Made by a program: the position numbers and the translations under genes
In this document: positions 9,707 through 18,330 of the stretch, one piece after another
How the letters are laid out: each line of letters begins with the position of its first letter
Numbering within the stretch: the first letter of the stretch is position 1
Assembly: GCF_003026215.1 (NCBI RefSeq)
Contig: NZ_PYOC01000002.1
Span: 868,001 to 932,000, forward strand
Length of the DNA: 64,000 bases
Origin: Photobacterium indicum
GTDB taxonomy: Bacteria; Pseudomonadota; Gammaproteobacteria; Enterobacterales; Vibrionaceae
Direction of reading: 5' to 3'
The notes under the pieces: generated by a model
What the model was told of the DNA's origin: nothing
Databases searched by the model: none
The model's input: only the letters and a program-made list of their open reading frames with translations

Positions 9707-10069
9707 ATGCTAACTCTTGTATCATCAAAGCCAGATATTTCGTCTGAAGTCATTGACAAACACATTGCCGATTATGCTCCCGCACTTGCAGTAAGTGCAC
9801 TTGGCACGATGAATGGTGATGTAACTTACACTTCGCTAAAAACAACCTGTACTGAACACCTTCATGAGTGGTGGAAATTATCAGTTTCTTCCGGTACGCC
9901 CGAAAATGGATATGAATCTACTTATTGGCACCTTTTACACCTATTGGAATCCTTAGAAGAACACCAACTACTGGGTAATAGCTTTATTCAATTTAAAGTG
10001 TCTGGTTGCGCTCAATTCTTACTTGGTGTCGGTTCAATGCCTATAAAAATGCAAGGGATAAGACCTTAG
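9707..10069 (+). CDS. Conserved-looking hypothetical protein, 120 aa
   Basis: I do not recognise a family. The product is a soluble, mildly acidic 120-residue protein with no signal peptide, membrane segment or cysteine-rich motif. It has three Trp, two of them adjacent (HEWWKLSVSS), and a leucine-rich helix YWHLLHLLESLEEHQLL. I chose the ATG at 9707 because AGGTG stands six bases before it; a GTG at 9698 in the same frame would overlap that Shine-Dalgarno. It sits between the cyclophilin gene and ampG. The Shine-Dalgarno lies inside a hairpin, so translation may be regulated. Confidence 0.7.
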   Translation: MLTLVSSKPDISSEVIDKHIADYAPALAVSALGTMNGDVTYTSLKTTCTEHLHEWWKLSVSSGTPENGYESTYWHLLHLLESLEEHQLLGNSFIQFKVSGCAQFLLGVGSMPIKMQGIRP

Positions 10070-10240
10070 AAGGTCACCCTCTACCGCCTAAATAAAGCAA
10101 TATATCGCGTCCTATTTGTCAAAATGACAACTACTTAATAATAAACCGTATTTTTGACTGTCTTTTTACAGAAGTTCACAGTAGCTTACCTTTATAATTG
10201 ATAGATACAGCGGCGACGCTATCAAGGGCTAGAGGTATTC

Positions 10241-11629
10241 ATGGAACAAGCGGTAGAAGATAGTAACAATCAGGGTTGGCGAGTATATCTAGAGAAAAAA
10301 GTGCTCATCATGCTGGCGCTAGGCTTTTCTTCTGGACTACCAATATTACTTGTATTTGGTACCCTGTCATTTTGGCTTCGTGAAGCCGAAGTCAGCCGAA
10401 CTGATATTGGCTTCTTTAGTTGGGTAGCACTCGCTTACGGCTTTAAATGGATGTGGTCACCATTAATCGATCGCTTCCCTATTCCTGTATTTTCACACCT
10501 ATTTGGTCGACGACGCGGCTGGATGTTGTTTTCACAACTAATGATTGTGCTTTCATTATGCGGTATGGCACTCAGCAACCCTCAAGTTGATCTGATTCAA
10601 CTCGCCATCTTTGCTGTTATTGTCGCATTTGCCTCTGCATCTCAAGATATCGTCATTGATGCCTACCGTATTGAACTTGCAACAGAACGCCTTCAAGCCG
10701 CACTTGCAGCCGCTTATATGACAGGTTATCGCCTAGCGATGATTATGGCTGGAGCCGGCTCGCTTGCATTTGCAGCATGGTTTGGTTCAGATACAGAATA
10801 CGATGTAACGGGTTGGAAATTCGCTTACTTCATCATGGCTGGCTTTATGCTGGTCGGTATTATTACAGCTCTTTGCATTAACGAACCCAGTATAGATAGC
10901 GCTGAAATTGAAAATACTGAGCGAGAATATCGTCAACAATTAATCAATGATGGTATGACTCCGAAAAAGGCCAGAATAATCGCATGGTTCTATACTGCAG
11001 CTGTTATGCCATTTAAAGACTTTTTCGACCGATATGGGCGCCATGCTTTACTGATCTTAGCCTTGATCGGTTGTTACCGAATTTCTGACGTTGTTATGGG
11101 GGTAATGGCCAATGCTTTCTATGTCGATATGGGATTCACTAAGACACAAGTTGCCTCTGTCACCAAAATCTATGGTGTGATCATGACACTCGTAGGTGCA
11201 GGGCTTGGCGGTATTTTGATCAGTAAGTTCGGTACTATGCGTATATTGGCACTGGGGGCATTTTTAGCTGCCTGCACAAATTTACTGTTTATGCTCTTTA
11301 CCTTTATTGGTAATAGCATTCCTATGCTTGCTATTGTTATCTCTGCCGATAACTTAAGTGCCGGTATTGCCACCGCAGCCTTCATTACTTATCTATCTAG
11401 CTTAACTAATGTCGCATTTTCAGCGACACAATATGCACTATTTAGCTCGATAATGTTGTTATTCCCGAAGTTCATTGCTGGTTTTTCAGGTATGTATGTC
11501 GACAACTTTGGCTATAACATTTTCTTCTTTACGACCGCACTGATTGGCTTACCTGTTTTACTGTTAATTTATTTAGTGGCAACAAAAGCCCAAAAGCATG
11601 ATGAAGTCAGTTCCAGTCTTACTTCATAG
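10241..11629 (+). CDS. ampG: AmpG muropeptide permease
   Basis: A 462-residue major-facilitator protein of the AmpG type, importing GlcNAc-anhydroMurNAc-peptides from the periplasm for cell-wall recycling and, where AmpC/AmpR exist, beta-lactamase induction. The N-terminal half shows MLALGFSSGLPILLVFGTLSFW and GFKWMWSPLIDR, typical of AmpG, and the hydrophobicity suggests 12-14 transmembrane helices. A charged central loop (ENTEREYRQQ) separates the halves. AGAGGT lies before the ATG. A lytic transglycosylase (mltF) that would generate its substrates is encoded elsewhere in this window. Confidence 0.95.
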   Translation: MEQAVEDSNNQGWRVYLEKKVLIMLALGFSSGLPILLVFGTLSFWLREAEVSRTDIGFFSWVALAYGFKWMWSPLIDRFPIPVFSHLFGRRRGWMLFSQLMIVLSLCGMALSNPQVDLIQLAIFAVIVAFASASQDIVIDAYRIELATERLQAALAAAYMTGYRLAMIMAGAGSLAFAAWFGSDTEYDVTGWKFAYFIMAGFMLVGIITALCINEPSIDSAEIENTEREYRQQLINDGMTPKKARIIAWFYTAAVMPFKDFFDRYGRHALLILALIGCYRISDVVMGVMANAFYVDMGFTKTQVASVTKIYGVIMTLVGAGLGGILISKFGTMRILALGAFLAACTNLLFMLFTFIGNSIPMLAIVISADNLSAGIATAAFITYLSSLTNVAFSATQYALFSSIMLLFPKFIAGFSGMYVDNFGYNIFFFTTALIGLPVLLLIYLVATKAQKHDEVSSSLTS

Positions 11630-11670
11630 CGAAAAACAAAGTCAAAATTTCACTTAGAAATGAGATTCAA

Positions 11671-11708
11671 AGAGGTATTCTGTTGATGCAGAATATCTCT
11701 TCGTTTTT
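11671..11708 (+). terminator. Rho-independent terminator after ampG
   Basis: AGAGGTATTCTG (11671-11682) pairs with CAGAATATCTCT (11689-11700) with one G-U pair, followed by TCGTTTTTT. Confidence 0.85.
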
Positions 11709-11846
11709 TATAACCCTATTTCCCTCTATCTCCCCCTTTTGCTTTGTACATAAAAAGACGCCTTTGTCACTCACATCTGAAAAAGTTCAATTAAATGTCA
11801 AAAAAAAAACATAAAGATCACTAAAACCTTCTCTTTGAAATCGATT

Positions 11847-11868
11847 ACAGCCGATCAAGATCACACTT
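11847..11868 (-). promoter_or_regulatory. Candidate CRP-cAMP site upstream of ompK
   Basis: Read on the minus strand the 22-mer contains TGTGATCTTGATC, which agrees with 12 of 13 bases of the core half of the CRP consensus AAATGTGATCTAGATCACATTT; over the full 22 bases 16 match. It is about 120 bp before the ompK start, a plausible activator position if transcription starts around 11900-11950. Inference only. Confidence 0.4.
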
Positions 11869-11989
11869 AGCAAAGGTTTGCGCAATCGTTACATTCCCAA
11901 AGGTGACATAAAGCAATAGAATCACCGCCATAAATACGGACAGCCCATATAAGTCCGATCATATCGACACAATTAGCGAGTATCTGATC

Positions 11990-12775
11990 ATGCGTAAATC
12001 ACTAGTAGCACTGAGCGTATTAGCAGCAACAGCACTTCCTACAGTAGTAAGTGCAGCTGACTATTCTGATGACATCCACAAGAATGACTATAGCTGGTCA
12101 CAGTTCAACCTAATGTATGCTGTTGACGAACTTCCTGGTGGATCTAGCCATGATTACCTAGAAATGGAATTCGGCGGCCGCTCTGGCATCTTCGATCTTT
12201 ACGGTTACGTTGACGTATTCAACCTAACGTCAGATCCGGACAGTGATAAAGCTGACGCAGAAAAAATCTTCATGAAGTTTGCACCACGTATGTCTCTTGA
12301 TGCTGTAACAGGCAAAGACTTGTCTTTCGGGCCAGTTCAAGAACTTTACGTAGCGACTCTTATGGAGTGGGGCGGCAACTCTGGTGTTAACACTCAGAAA
12401 ATCGGTCTAGGTTCAGATATCATGGTTCCTTGGTTTGGCAAAATGGGCCTAAACCTTTACGGCACATACGACTCAAACAAAAAAGACTGGAACGGCTACC
12501 AGATCTCGACTAATTGGTTCAAGCCATTTTTCTTCTTCGACAATGGTAGCTTCATTTCTTACCAAGGTTACATTGATTACCAATTCGCAATGGAAGATGA
12601 ATACGCAACAGCAAGCAGTGGCGGTGCAATGTTCAACGGTATCTACTGGCACTCTGATCGCTTTGCTGTTGGTTACGGTCTGAAAGGTTACAAAGATATT
12701 TACGGTATCAAAGACACCTCAGCGTTTAAATCAACTGGCTTTGGTCACTACTTCGACATTACATACAAGTTCTAA
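11990..12775 (+). CDS. ompK: OmpK/Tsx-family outer-membrane channel (copy 1)
   Basis: A 261-residue outer-membrane beta-barrel of the OmpK family, related to the nucleoside channel Tsx; in vibrios OmpK also serves as a phage receptor. The signal peptide ends about VVSAA, and the mature protein starts DYSDDIHKNDYSW, typical of OmpK. Alternating barrel strands such as LEMEFGGRSGIFDLYGY and a C-terminal Phe (YFDITYKF) fit the BAM recognition end. Codon use looks biased as in a highly expressed gene. A second, more divergent copy follows 374 bp downstream. Confidence 0.92.
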   Translation: MRKSLVALSVLAATALPTVVSAADYSDDIHKNDYSWSQFNLMYAVDELPGGSSHDYLEMEFGGRSGIFDLYGYVDVFNLTSDPDSDKADAEKIFMKFAPRMSLDAVTGKDLSFGPVQELYVATLMEWGGNSGVNTQKIGLGSDIMVPWFGKMGLNLYGTYDSNKKDWNGYQISTNWFKPFFFFDNGSFISYQGYIDYQFAMEDEYATASSGGAMFNGIYWHSDRFAVGYGLKGYKDIYGIKDTSAFKSTGFGHYFDITYKF

Positions 12776-13149
12776 GAAGTCCCCCCCTTCTTGTTGAGCA
12801 TGAAAGGCGCCTATTGGCGCCTTTTTTAGTGCCTTTAAGTGAAGATAGCGTCAATTTAACTCTATAATTCGCAAAAATAAGACATTTATTATTTTTAATA
12901 CACCCTAGCTTTTCACCGCTTTTTCAATACCTTCTTATATCTTCATGCCATCTGCGCAACACTTTACTTGCTTAAATTTAAGACCTTCACACAAAACTAA
13001 GAATCTACGCTAACCTTGTTTTAGATGCATTGCTTATTATTTAACCATGCTGAGCAACGCACTACTTTCTAAAGTTATGTTCAACGACAAATACAATATG
13101 GGCATAACGACACAATGAAACAGCAACGGCATAAAAGCGAGATCTCTCC
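12776..13149. other. Intergenic region between the two ompK copies
   Basis: 374 bp. A run of seven C lies just after the stop (near 12781-12787), then a strong terminator at 12803-12827. The rest is A+T-rich and must hold the promoter of copy 2, but I see no confident -35/-10 pair, RNA gene or further ORF. Confidence 0.5.
12803..12827 (+). terminator. Rho-independent terminator after ompK copy 1
   Basis: AAAGGCGCC and GGCGCCTTT form a nine-base-pair stem with a four-base loop (TATT), followed by a T run. Confidence 0.92.
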
Positions 13150-13968
13150 ATGAAAAAAATACTCTCAACATTCAGTATTGGCTCAGCTTTAGCGTTATCT
13201 AGTACCGTTTTCGCCGTCGATTATTCCGACGATATTCACAAAAATGACTACAAATGGCTTCAATTCAACCTTATGTATGCCTATGAAGAACTACCTCGTG
13301 ATCCCGAAGCTCATTCTGGGCATGATTACTTGGAAATGGAGTTTGGGGGGCGTTCTGGGATCTTTGATTTATATGGCTATATTGATATTTTTGATTTAAC
13401 CGAAAGTAGTGCGAGTGATAAAGACGGCAAACCTAAAATGTTCATGAAATTTGCCCCACGAGTATCACTCGATGCCGTTACCGGAAAAGATCTTTCCTTT
13501 GGCTCCGTACAAGAGCTCTACTTTGCGACATTATTTAATTGGGGAGGCGGAACAGAAGCTGATTTTGAACCCAATAATTCCTTCTGGGGTATTGGTTCCG
13601 ATATCAATGTGCCATGGTTTGGCAAGGTTGGGCTTAATTTCTACGGTCATTATAATATTACCGCCAAAGACTGGAATGGCTACCAAATATCCACTAATTG
13701 GTTTAAACCATTTTATACCTTAGATAATGGTAGTTTTGTCGCTTATCAAGGCTATATTGATTATCAATTTGGTGGCGGGAGCAGCTTTCAGGGCAACTCT
13801 CAAGCCAGCCATGGCGGTGTAATGTTTAATGGCTTTTATTGGCACTCTGACCGCTATTCAGTCGGCTATGGCTTCAAGCTATATAATGATGTGTACTTAA
13901 TTGAAGATACAAATGCATTCGAATCAACAGGCATAAGCCACTACGTTGCAGCTACTTATAAATTCTAA
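13150..13968 (+). CDS. OmpK/Tsx-family outer-membrane channel (copy 2)
   Basis: A 272-residue paralogue of the preceding OmpK. It has a signal peptide ending near STVFA, then VDYSDDIHKNDYKWLQFNLM, and ends YVAATYKF with the terminal Phe of barrel proteins. Blocks such as DYLEMEFGG and KDWNGYQISTNWFKPF are nearly identical between the copies, while loop regions differ and are longer here (the LPRDPEAHSG segment and GGGSSFQGNSQAS). Its codon choice is more A/T-ending and less biased than that of copy 1, which suggests lower expression. The pair is a tandem duplication; whether old or acquired cannot be told from here. Confidence 0.9.
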   Translation: MKKILSTFSIGSALALSSTVFAVDYSDDIHKNDYKWLQFNLMYAYEELPRDPEAHSGHDYLEMEFGGRSGIFDLYGYIDIFDLTESSASDKDGKPKMFMKFAPRVSLDAVTGKDLSFGSVQELYFATLFNWGGGTEADFEPNNSFWGIGSDINVPWFGKVGLNFYGHYNITAKDWNGYQISTNWFKPFYTLDNGSFVAYQGYIDYQFGGGSSFQGNSQASHGGVMFNGFYWHSDRYSVGYGFKLYNDVYLIEDTNAFESTGISHYVAATYKF

Positions 13969-14011
13969 GTTATCCCTCTTCTTAATTGCTATTTTTAACG
14001 GCTATTTCCCC

Positions 14012-14047
14012 ATAGGTTCTTCATGATAATTTTCATGAAGAACCTAT
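14012..14047. terminator. Perfect 15-bp hairpin after ompK copy 2
   Basis: ATAGGTTCTTCATGA (14012-14026) is followed after a six-base loop by its exact complement TCATGAAGAACCTAT (14033-14047). The stem is A+T-rich and no proper T run follows (CTTATCTT), so it may be a weak terminator or an mRNA-stabilising end rather than a classical terminator. Confidence 0.55.
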
Positions 14048-14145
14048 CTTATCTTGGATAAAACGTAAGACAAAAGCTCAAGCCATAACGTTATTATTCC
14101 GGCTCATGATATGATCCTAGTAAGGAATAAATTAGGAATAATGCC

Positions 14146-15075
14146 GTGCAGATAACGATTTTAGGCGCAGGTGCCATCGGATGTTTATGGGCTTGCCGCT
14201 TAGCAAAGCAAGATCATCACATTCACTTTTGGACAAGAACAGACAAACCGTCATTCTCTATCGTATTGAATGACTGCGTTCAAACAAAAGATCATGCTCA
14301 AACGCCATTAGCACCAGAGCTCTTTGATTTTACGAGTAATAATATACAAAGCATTGCCAAGAGCGAGCTTATCATTATAACGGTAAAAGCATTCCAGGTT
14401 GAGCAAGCCTTAAACGACATCTTTGATCATATTGCACCACACACACCCATTATGATTATGCATAATGGAATGGGAACACAGCAGCACGTTAAAACGCGAC
14501 TCGTTGATCACCCTATTCTTTACGCCACCACGTCTCAAGCTGCTTTCAAACCCAACAAAGAACACATAAACCATACTGGATTAGGGCCAACATGGCTCGG
14601 TGCTTTCAATCAATCGGCTCAGGGTTTCGCTAGCCTTGCCGAGCTCTTTCATCAAGCTTTAGCGCCTTGTGGCTGGCATCATGATATTAATGAACCATTG
14701 TGGCAAAAGTTAGCCATTAACTGTGCGATTAATCCACTTTCAGCAATTCATCGATGTCAAAACGGTGAATTAGCAACCCCTCAATTTCATGCCGTTCTCA
14801 CGCAAGTTTGCCATGAAGTCGCAGCGGTCATGCAAGCTGAAGGCTATGCAGTAACCGCTAAAAAATTAAAACAAACAGTCGATACCGTTATCAAAGCGAC
14901 TGCGGCTAACTATTCATCCATGTATCAAGATATTTTCCAGCAAAGAAAGACTGAAATCGATTATATTACGGGTTATCTCATTACACGGGCAAAGGTGCAC
15001 GGCATTGCTGTACCAATGAATACCCAGCTATGGCAAGACGTTAAATTATTGGAGCAAAACCACGATGACAAATGA
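14146..15075 (+). CDS. panE: 2-dehydropantoate 2-reductase
   Basis: PanE reduces ketopantoate to pantoate with NADPH in pantothenate/CoA synthesis. The 309-residue protein begins with the Rossmann motif ILGAGAIGCLWACRL. It has VKAFQVEQAL with the conserved lysine, KLAINCAINPLSAIH holding the catalytic lysine, and RKTEIDYITGYL holding the catalytic glutamate. The start is the GTG at 14146 with AGGA eight bases before it; the nearby ATG at 14141 is in another frame and stops at once. The end overlaps yajL by 11 bp, so the two are probably one transcript, an arrangement also found in E. coli. Confidence 0.95.
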   Translation: MQITILGAGAIGCLWACRLAKQDHHIHFWTRTDKPSFSIVLNDCVQTKDHAQTPLAPELFDFTSNNIQSIAKSELIIITVKAFQVEQALNDIFDHIAPHTPIMIMHNGMGTQQHVKTRLVDHPILYATTSQAAFKPNKEHINHTGLGPTWLGAFNQSAQGFASLAELFHQALAPCGWHHDINEPLWQKLAINCAINPLSAIHRCQNGELATPQFHAVLTQVCHEVAAVMQAEGYAVTAKKLKQTVDTVIKATAANYSSMYQDIFQQRKTEIDYITGYLITRAKVHGIAVPMNTQLWQDVKLLEQNHDDK

Positions 15076-15685
15076 TGATCACAACCGCACAATGACTGTT
15101 GCTGTTTGTATCGCCCCCGGCACTGAAGAGATGGAAGCGATCAACACGATTGATATTCTTTTGCGCGCAGGGTTTGATGTAACAACAGCCAGTGTTGCCT
15201 CAGACGGTGCATTAATCGTTGCTGGCTCTCGTGGCATTAAATTAGTTGCCGATGCGGCATTAGTGGCGGTTGCTGATGAACAATTTGATTGTGTGGTGTT
15301 ACCTGGTGGTGTAAATGGCGCTGAATGCTTCCGTGACAGCCCGTTACTGGTTGAGTTCGTAGAGCAGCATAAATACGACGGTAAACTGATTGCGGCTATC
15401 TGCGCAGCTCCTGCCCTTGTTCTAGAGCATCACAACATGTTTCCGACGGCAATAATGACAGCACACCCTGCCTTCCAAGCCTATATTCCTGAAGATCGTC
15501 GTCGTACTAAACGTGTTGTTTACGATGTAAATAGCAATTTGCTAACCAGCCAAGGACCTGGTACTTCACAAGAATTTGCATTAGAAATTATTGTTCGTTT
15601 AGCGGGTAAAGAAAAAGCGGCAGAAGTCGCGGGTCCGATGGTTGTATGGCCGAATATGCATTACGATGTTTTACCAAGGGTATAA
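15065..15685 (+). CDS. yajL: DJ-1/ThiJ family protein YajL
   Basis: A 206-residue member of the DJ-1/PfpI superfamily, described in E. coli as an oxidative-stress chaperone with proposed deglycase activity. The nucleophile elbow AAICAAPALVL carries the conserved cysteine, and APGTEEMEAINTID contains the conserved glutamate that polarises it. VVLPGGVNGAE and LTSQGPGTSQEFAL are further family motifs. A later ATG (MTVAVCIAPG) would give a 197-residue form nearer the usual length, so the first nine residues are uncertain. It overlaps panE and converges on thiI. Confidence 0.93.
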   Translation: MTNDDHNRTMTVAVCIAPGTEEMEAINTIDILLRAGFDVTTASVASDGALIVAGSRGIKLVADAALVAVADEQFDCVVLPGGVNGAECFRDSPLLVEFVEQHKYDGKLIAAICAAPALVLEHHNMFPTAIMTAHPAFQAYIPEDRRRTKRVVYDVNSNLLTSQGPGTSQEFALEIIVRLAGKEKAAEVAGPMVVWPNMHYDVLPRV

Positions 15686-15718
15686 AAAAAAGCGAGAACT
15701 AAGGTTCTCGCTTTTTTA
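15684..15718. terminator. Bidirectional terminator between yajL and thiI
   Basis: GCGAGAAC (15692-15699) and GTTCTCGC (15704-15711) form a stem flanked by an A run and a T run, so it can work for both converging genes. Confidence 0.92.
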
Positions 15719-15736
15719 TTTTGATGATGTTTTCAA

Positions 15737-17185
15737 CTAGGGGCGGTAAACTTTGATGTTACCGTAACCATTTTCGGTCAAATATAGTGCTTGTAAGCGG
15801 CTCATTACACCACGATCACAATACAACAAGTATTCTTTGTCTTGATCAAGATCGCCAAACTGAGTCGCTAATTTATAGAACGGAAGATGTTTTACTTCCA
15901 CGCCATCAATAACAAGCGGGCTTTCATCTTCTTCATCTGGACTACGAATATCCAGAACGATTGCACCATCACCAATTTGATCAACAAGCTCTATCTCTGG
16001 TGCTTGTTCTTGGCTTTGTTTTTCGATATCACGAATATCCATCACGCGCGCCTCTTCAACCACACGATCAAGGATAGCAAAATCAAAGTTAGCTTCTTCT
16101 TTTTCAAGCTTGGCTTTGACTGCTTTAATCGTTGGGTTTTTCGATATAACACCACAGAATTCAGGCATTGTTTTTGCGAATTCTTCTGTGCCAATATTAC
16201 GAGCAATATCAATGATATCTTCTTTATCCCAATTGATAAGTGGACGAAGGATCAAACTGTCCGTCACATTATCAATCATACGTAGGTTGGTTAGAGTTTG
16301 GCTCGACACCTGACCCAACGCTTCACCCGTAACAAGCGCTTGAATACCATAACGCTCTGCAACCTGACCAGCAGCTCGCATAAACATACGTTTTAGAACA
16401 ACACCCATTTGGCCGTTGTCCACTTTATCAAGGATTTCAGCAACAACAGGTTCGAAATCAATCGAGATAAATTTAACTTTTGCTGATGACCCGTACTTTT
16501 TCCATAAGAAGTGAGAAACTTGTTTCACACCAATCTCATGGGCAGGACCACCTAAATTAAAGAAACAGTAATGAACTTTACTGCCACGCTTAATGTGCAA
16601 GTAGCTTGAAACACCAGAATCAAAGCCACCTGAAATTAGGCTCAATACGTCTTCTTGCGTACCAAGAGGGAAACCACCTAAGCCTTTATGACGGTGTAAT
16701 ACTTGGTGCAGGTGATCGTAATCAACTTCAACGCGTACTGTTATATCTGGGTTCTTTAATTTAACACTTGCCGATTCAACCGCTTGGTTTAGACCGCCAC
16801 CAACGTAACGTTCCAGTTCAATCGACGTAAAATCATGCTGTCCACGGCGCTTAGCACGTACACAGAATGTTTTACCTTCTAGTTGTTCGCCAACAAGTTC
16901 AAGCGTTTGCTCGAAAATATCGTGCAAATCTTTAAATTCAGTCTGCTTCACTTCCAACGTATGATGAATACCTGGAGTCTGCATCAAAATCGCCAGTATT
17001 TGTTCGCGATCACTGTCATCGTTTGCTGTAACTTCAATATGATAACGACGGTTATATACCGCAACGGATTCAGACACACGCTTAACCATAATGCGAATGT
17101 TGCTATCAAGAATCTTTATAAAACGTTTACGAACAGAGTCGCTTTTACAAAAGATCTCTGGATGGGGCTTAACGATAAATTTCAT
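15737..17185 (-). CDS. thiI: tRNA 4-thiouridine synthase ThiI
   Basis: ThiI makes 4-thiouridine-8 in tRNA and supplies sulfur for the thiazole of thiamine. The 482 residues comprise an N-terminal ferredoxin-like/THUMP region (to about 165), an adenylating PP-loop domain with SGGFDS at 185-190, and a C-terminal rhodanese domain whose active Cys456 (LLYCDRGV) is at the same number as in E. coli. This long form is expected in enterobacteria and vibrios. It converges with yajL as in E. coli. Confidence 0.96.
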   Translation of the reverse strand: MKFIVKPHPEIFCKSDSVRKRFIKILDSNIRIMVKRVSESVAVYNRRYHIEVTANDDSDREQILAILMQTPGIHHTLEVKQTEFKDLHDIFEQTLELVGEQLEGKTFCVRAKRRGQHDFTSIELERYVGGGLNQAVESASVKLKNPDITVRVEVDYDHLHQVLHRHKGLGGFPLGTQEDVLSLISGGFDSGVSSYLHIKRGSKVHYCFFNLGGPAHEIGVKQVSHFLWKKYGSSAKVKFISIDFEPVVAEILDKVDNGQMGVVLKRMFMRAAGQVAERYGIQALVTGEALGQVSSQTLTNLRMIDNVTDSLILRPLINWDKEDIIDIARNIGTEEFAKTMPEFCGVISKNPTIKAVKAKLEKEEANFDFAILDRVVEEARVMDIRDIEKQSQEQAPEIELVDQIGDGAIVLDIRSPDEEDESPLVIDGVEVKHLPFYKLATQFGDLDQDKEYLLYCDRGVMSRLQALYLTENGYGNIKVYRP

Positions 17186-17389
17186 AACATGCTTCGCTAC
17201 ACTGGGCCAAATTAATACCGAACGGAATCAACGGCGCGGATTATACAGCAAGCAAGCAGTTGCTGAAACCTTGCTGTTATTGAAACCTTATAACCATAGC
17301 TGCCAAATAGAGCAGACGTCACCTTTCAAACTCAAACAGTTACAAAAAGATAGCTGCTCTAAAACACCGCACCTTGATACTAATAATAG

Positions 17390-18322
17390 CTATTCAGCGC
17401 TTTTCTGTATGTCTGAACTCGTCACTTCATCAGAGTAATGCGGCTTACCCTGCATGATCGAAATCTCAACTCGACGATTTACTTTCCGTTCTTCCGCCGT
17501 TTTATTGCTATTTAATGGCGCAGTATCCGCTAATCCAACCACCCGTAATCGCTTGTGATCAAACCCTTTAACTTGCTCCATTTCCTGAGCAACAGAGACT
17601 GCTCGCTGCGCAGATAAATCCCAATTTGAACGGTATAGTTCAGAATCTAACTTCTGATTATCAGTATGACCTGAAATTCTAATAATGCCGGGAACATCTT
17701 TCACTAAGTCAGCAATCTGTCGCACTAAGGGGCGAAATTTAGGCTGTAAAAAAGCAGAACCCGCCGGGAACGCCCCTTTTTCTTTGATTCGAATAACGAC
17801 TTGTTGACCAAAATTTTCAACTTCAATCGCACCATCTTGAATTTCGCGATCAAGTGCTTTTTGCATGACTTCCAATAACTGCTCTTGCGACTCAGACATC
17901 TCAGATTGATTATTTTGATTCATTTGAGTTGCCACATCAGCCGATTGCCCACCAGTTAACTTACCCGCATCACGCTTGGTGCCTCCGGCACGGTCTGATT
18001 CACCATCATGGAAATCTAGCGTGCGTTGAGTCATATCAATGGTTTGTTGCATGATAACTTCAATCGGTGTTGGCTCAGGCCGCCCAGGGCGAAACTCTTG
18101 CGCGATAACACTGGTGCCTTTAGGAATATCTTTCACTTCCAGCATATTTTGAACACCAAAAGCAAATTTCATCGAACCTGCAATCTGTTTAAATTTCAGT
18201 ACATCCATCTCTGAGAATGACAACAAGAGTACAAAAAAACACATTAACAAGGTCGCTAGATCCGCAAAGGTCGCCATCCATAACGGCGCGCCAGGGGGGC
18301 ACTTGCAATCATCTTCTTCCAT
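17390..18322 (-). CDS. pomB: Sodium-driven flagellar stator protein PomB
   Basis: PomB forms, with PomA, the Na+ channel that drives the polar flagellum. A single transmembrane helix (about 16-38) contains the ion-binding aspartate Asp21 in ATFADLATLLMCFF, matching PomB Asp24. A plug/linker follows (VKDIPKGTSVIAQEFRPGRPEPTP), then an OmpA-like peptidoglycan-binding domain with ISGHTDNQKLDSELYRSNWDLS-type motifs. The length is 310 residues. It sits 8 bp after pomA in a two-gene operon. Confidence 0.95.
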   Translation of the reverse strand: MEEDDCKCPPGAPLWMATFADLATLLMCFFVLLLSFSEMDVLKFKQIAGSMKFAFGVQNMLEVKDIPKGTSVIAQEFRPGRPEPTPIEVIMQQTIDMTQRTLDFHDGESDRAGGTKRDAGKLTGGQSADVATQMNQNNQSEMSESQEQLLEVMQKALDREIQDGAIEVENFGQQVVIRIKEKGAFPAGSAFLQPKFRPLVRQIADLVKDVPGIIRISGHTDNQKLDSELYRSNWDLSAQRAVSVAQEMEQVKGFDHKRLRVVGLADTAPLNSNKTAEERKVNRRVEISIMQGKPHYSDEVTSSDIQKSAE

Positions 18323-18330
18323 TGTGACCT

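Larger units (their letters stand above)
11630..11989. other. Intergenic region between ampG and ompK
   Basis: 360 bp. It holds the ampG terminator (11671-11708) and, from about 11840 on, the upstream region of the first ompK gene with a CRP-like site. There are A-rich runs near 11800-11815. No further gene is supported. Confidence 0.5.

Noticed and set aside
12781..12787. Run of seven C after ompK copy 1 as a phase-variation tract
   Set aside because: It lies after the stop codon, outside coding sequence and before the terminator, so slippage would not change the protein.
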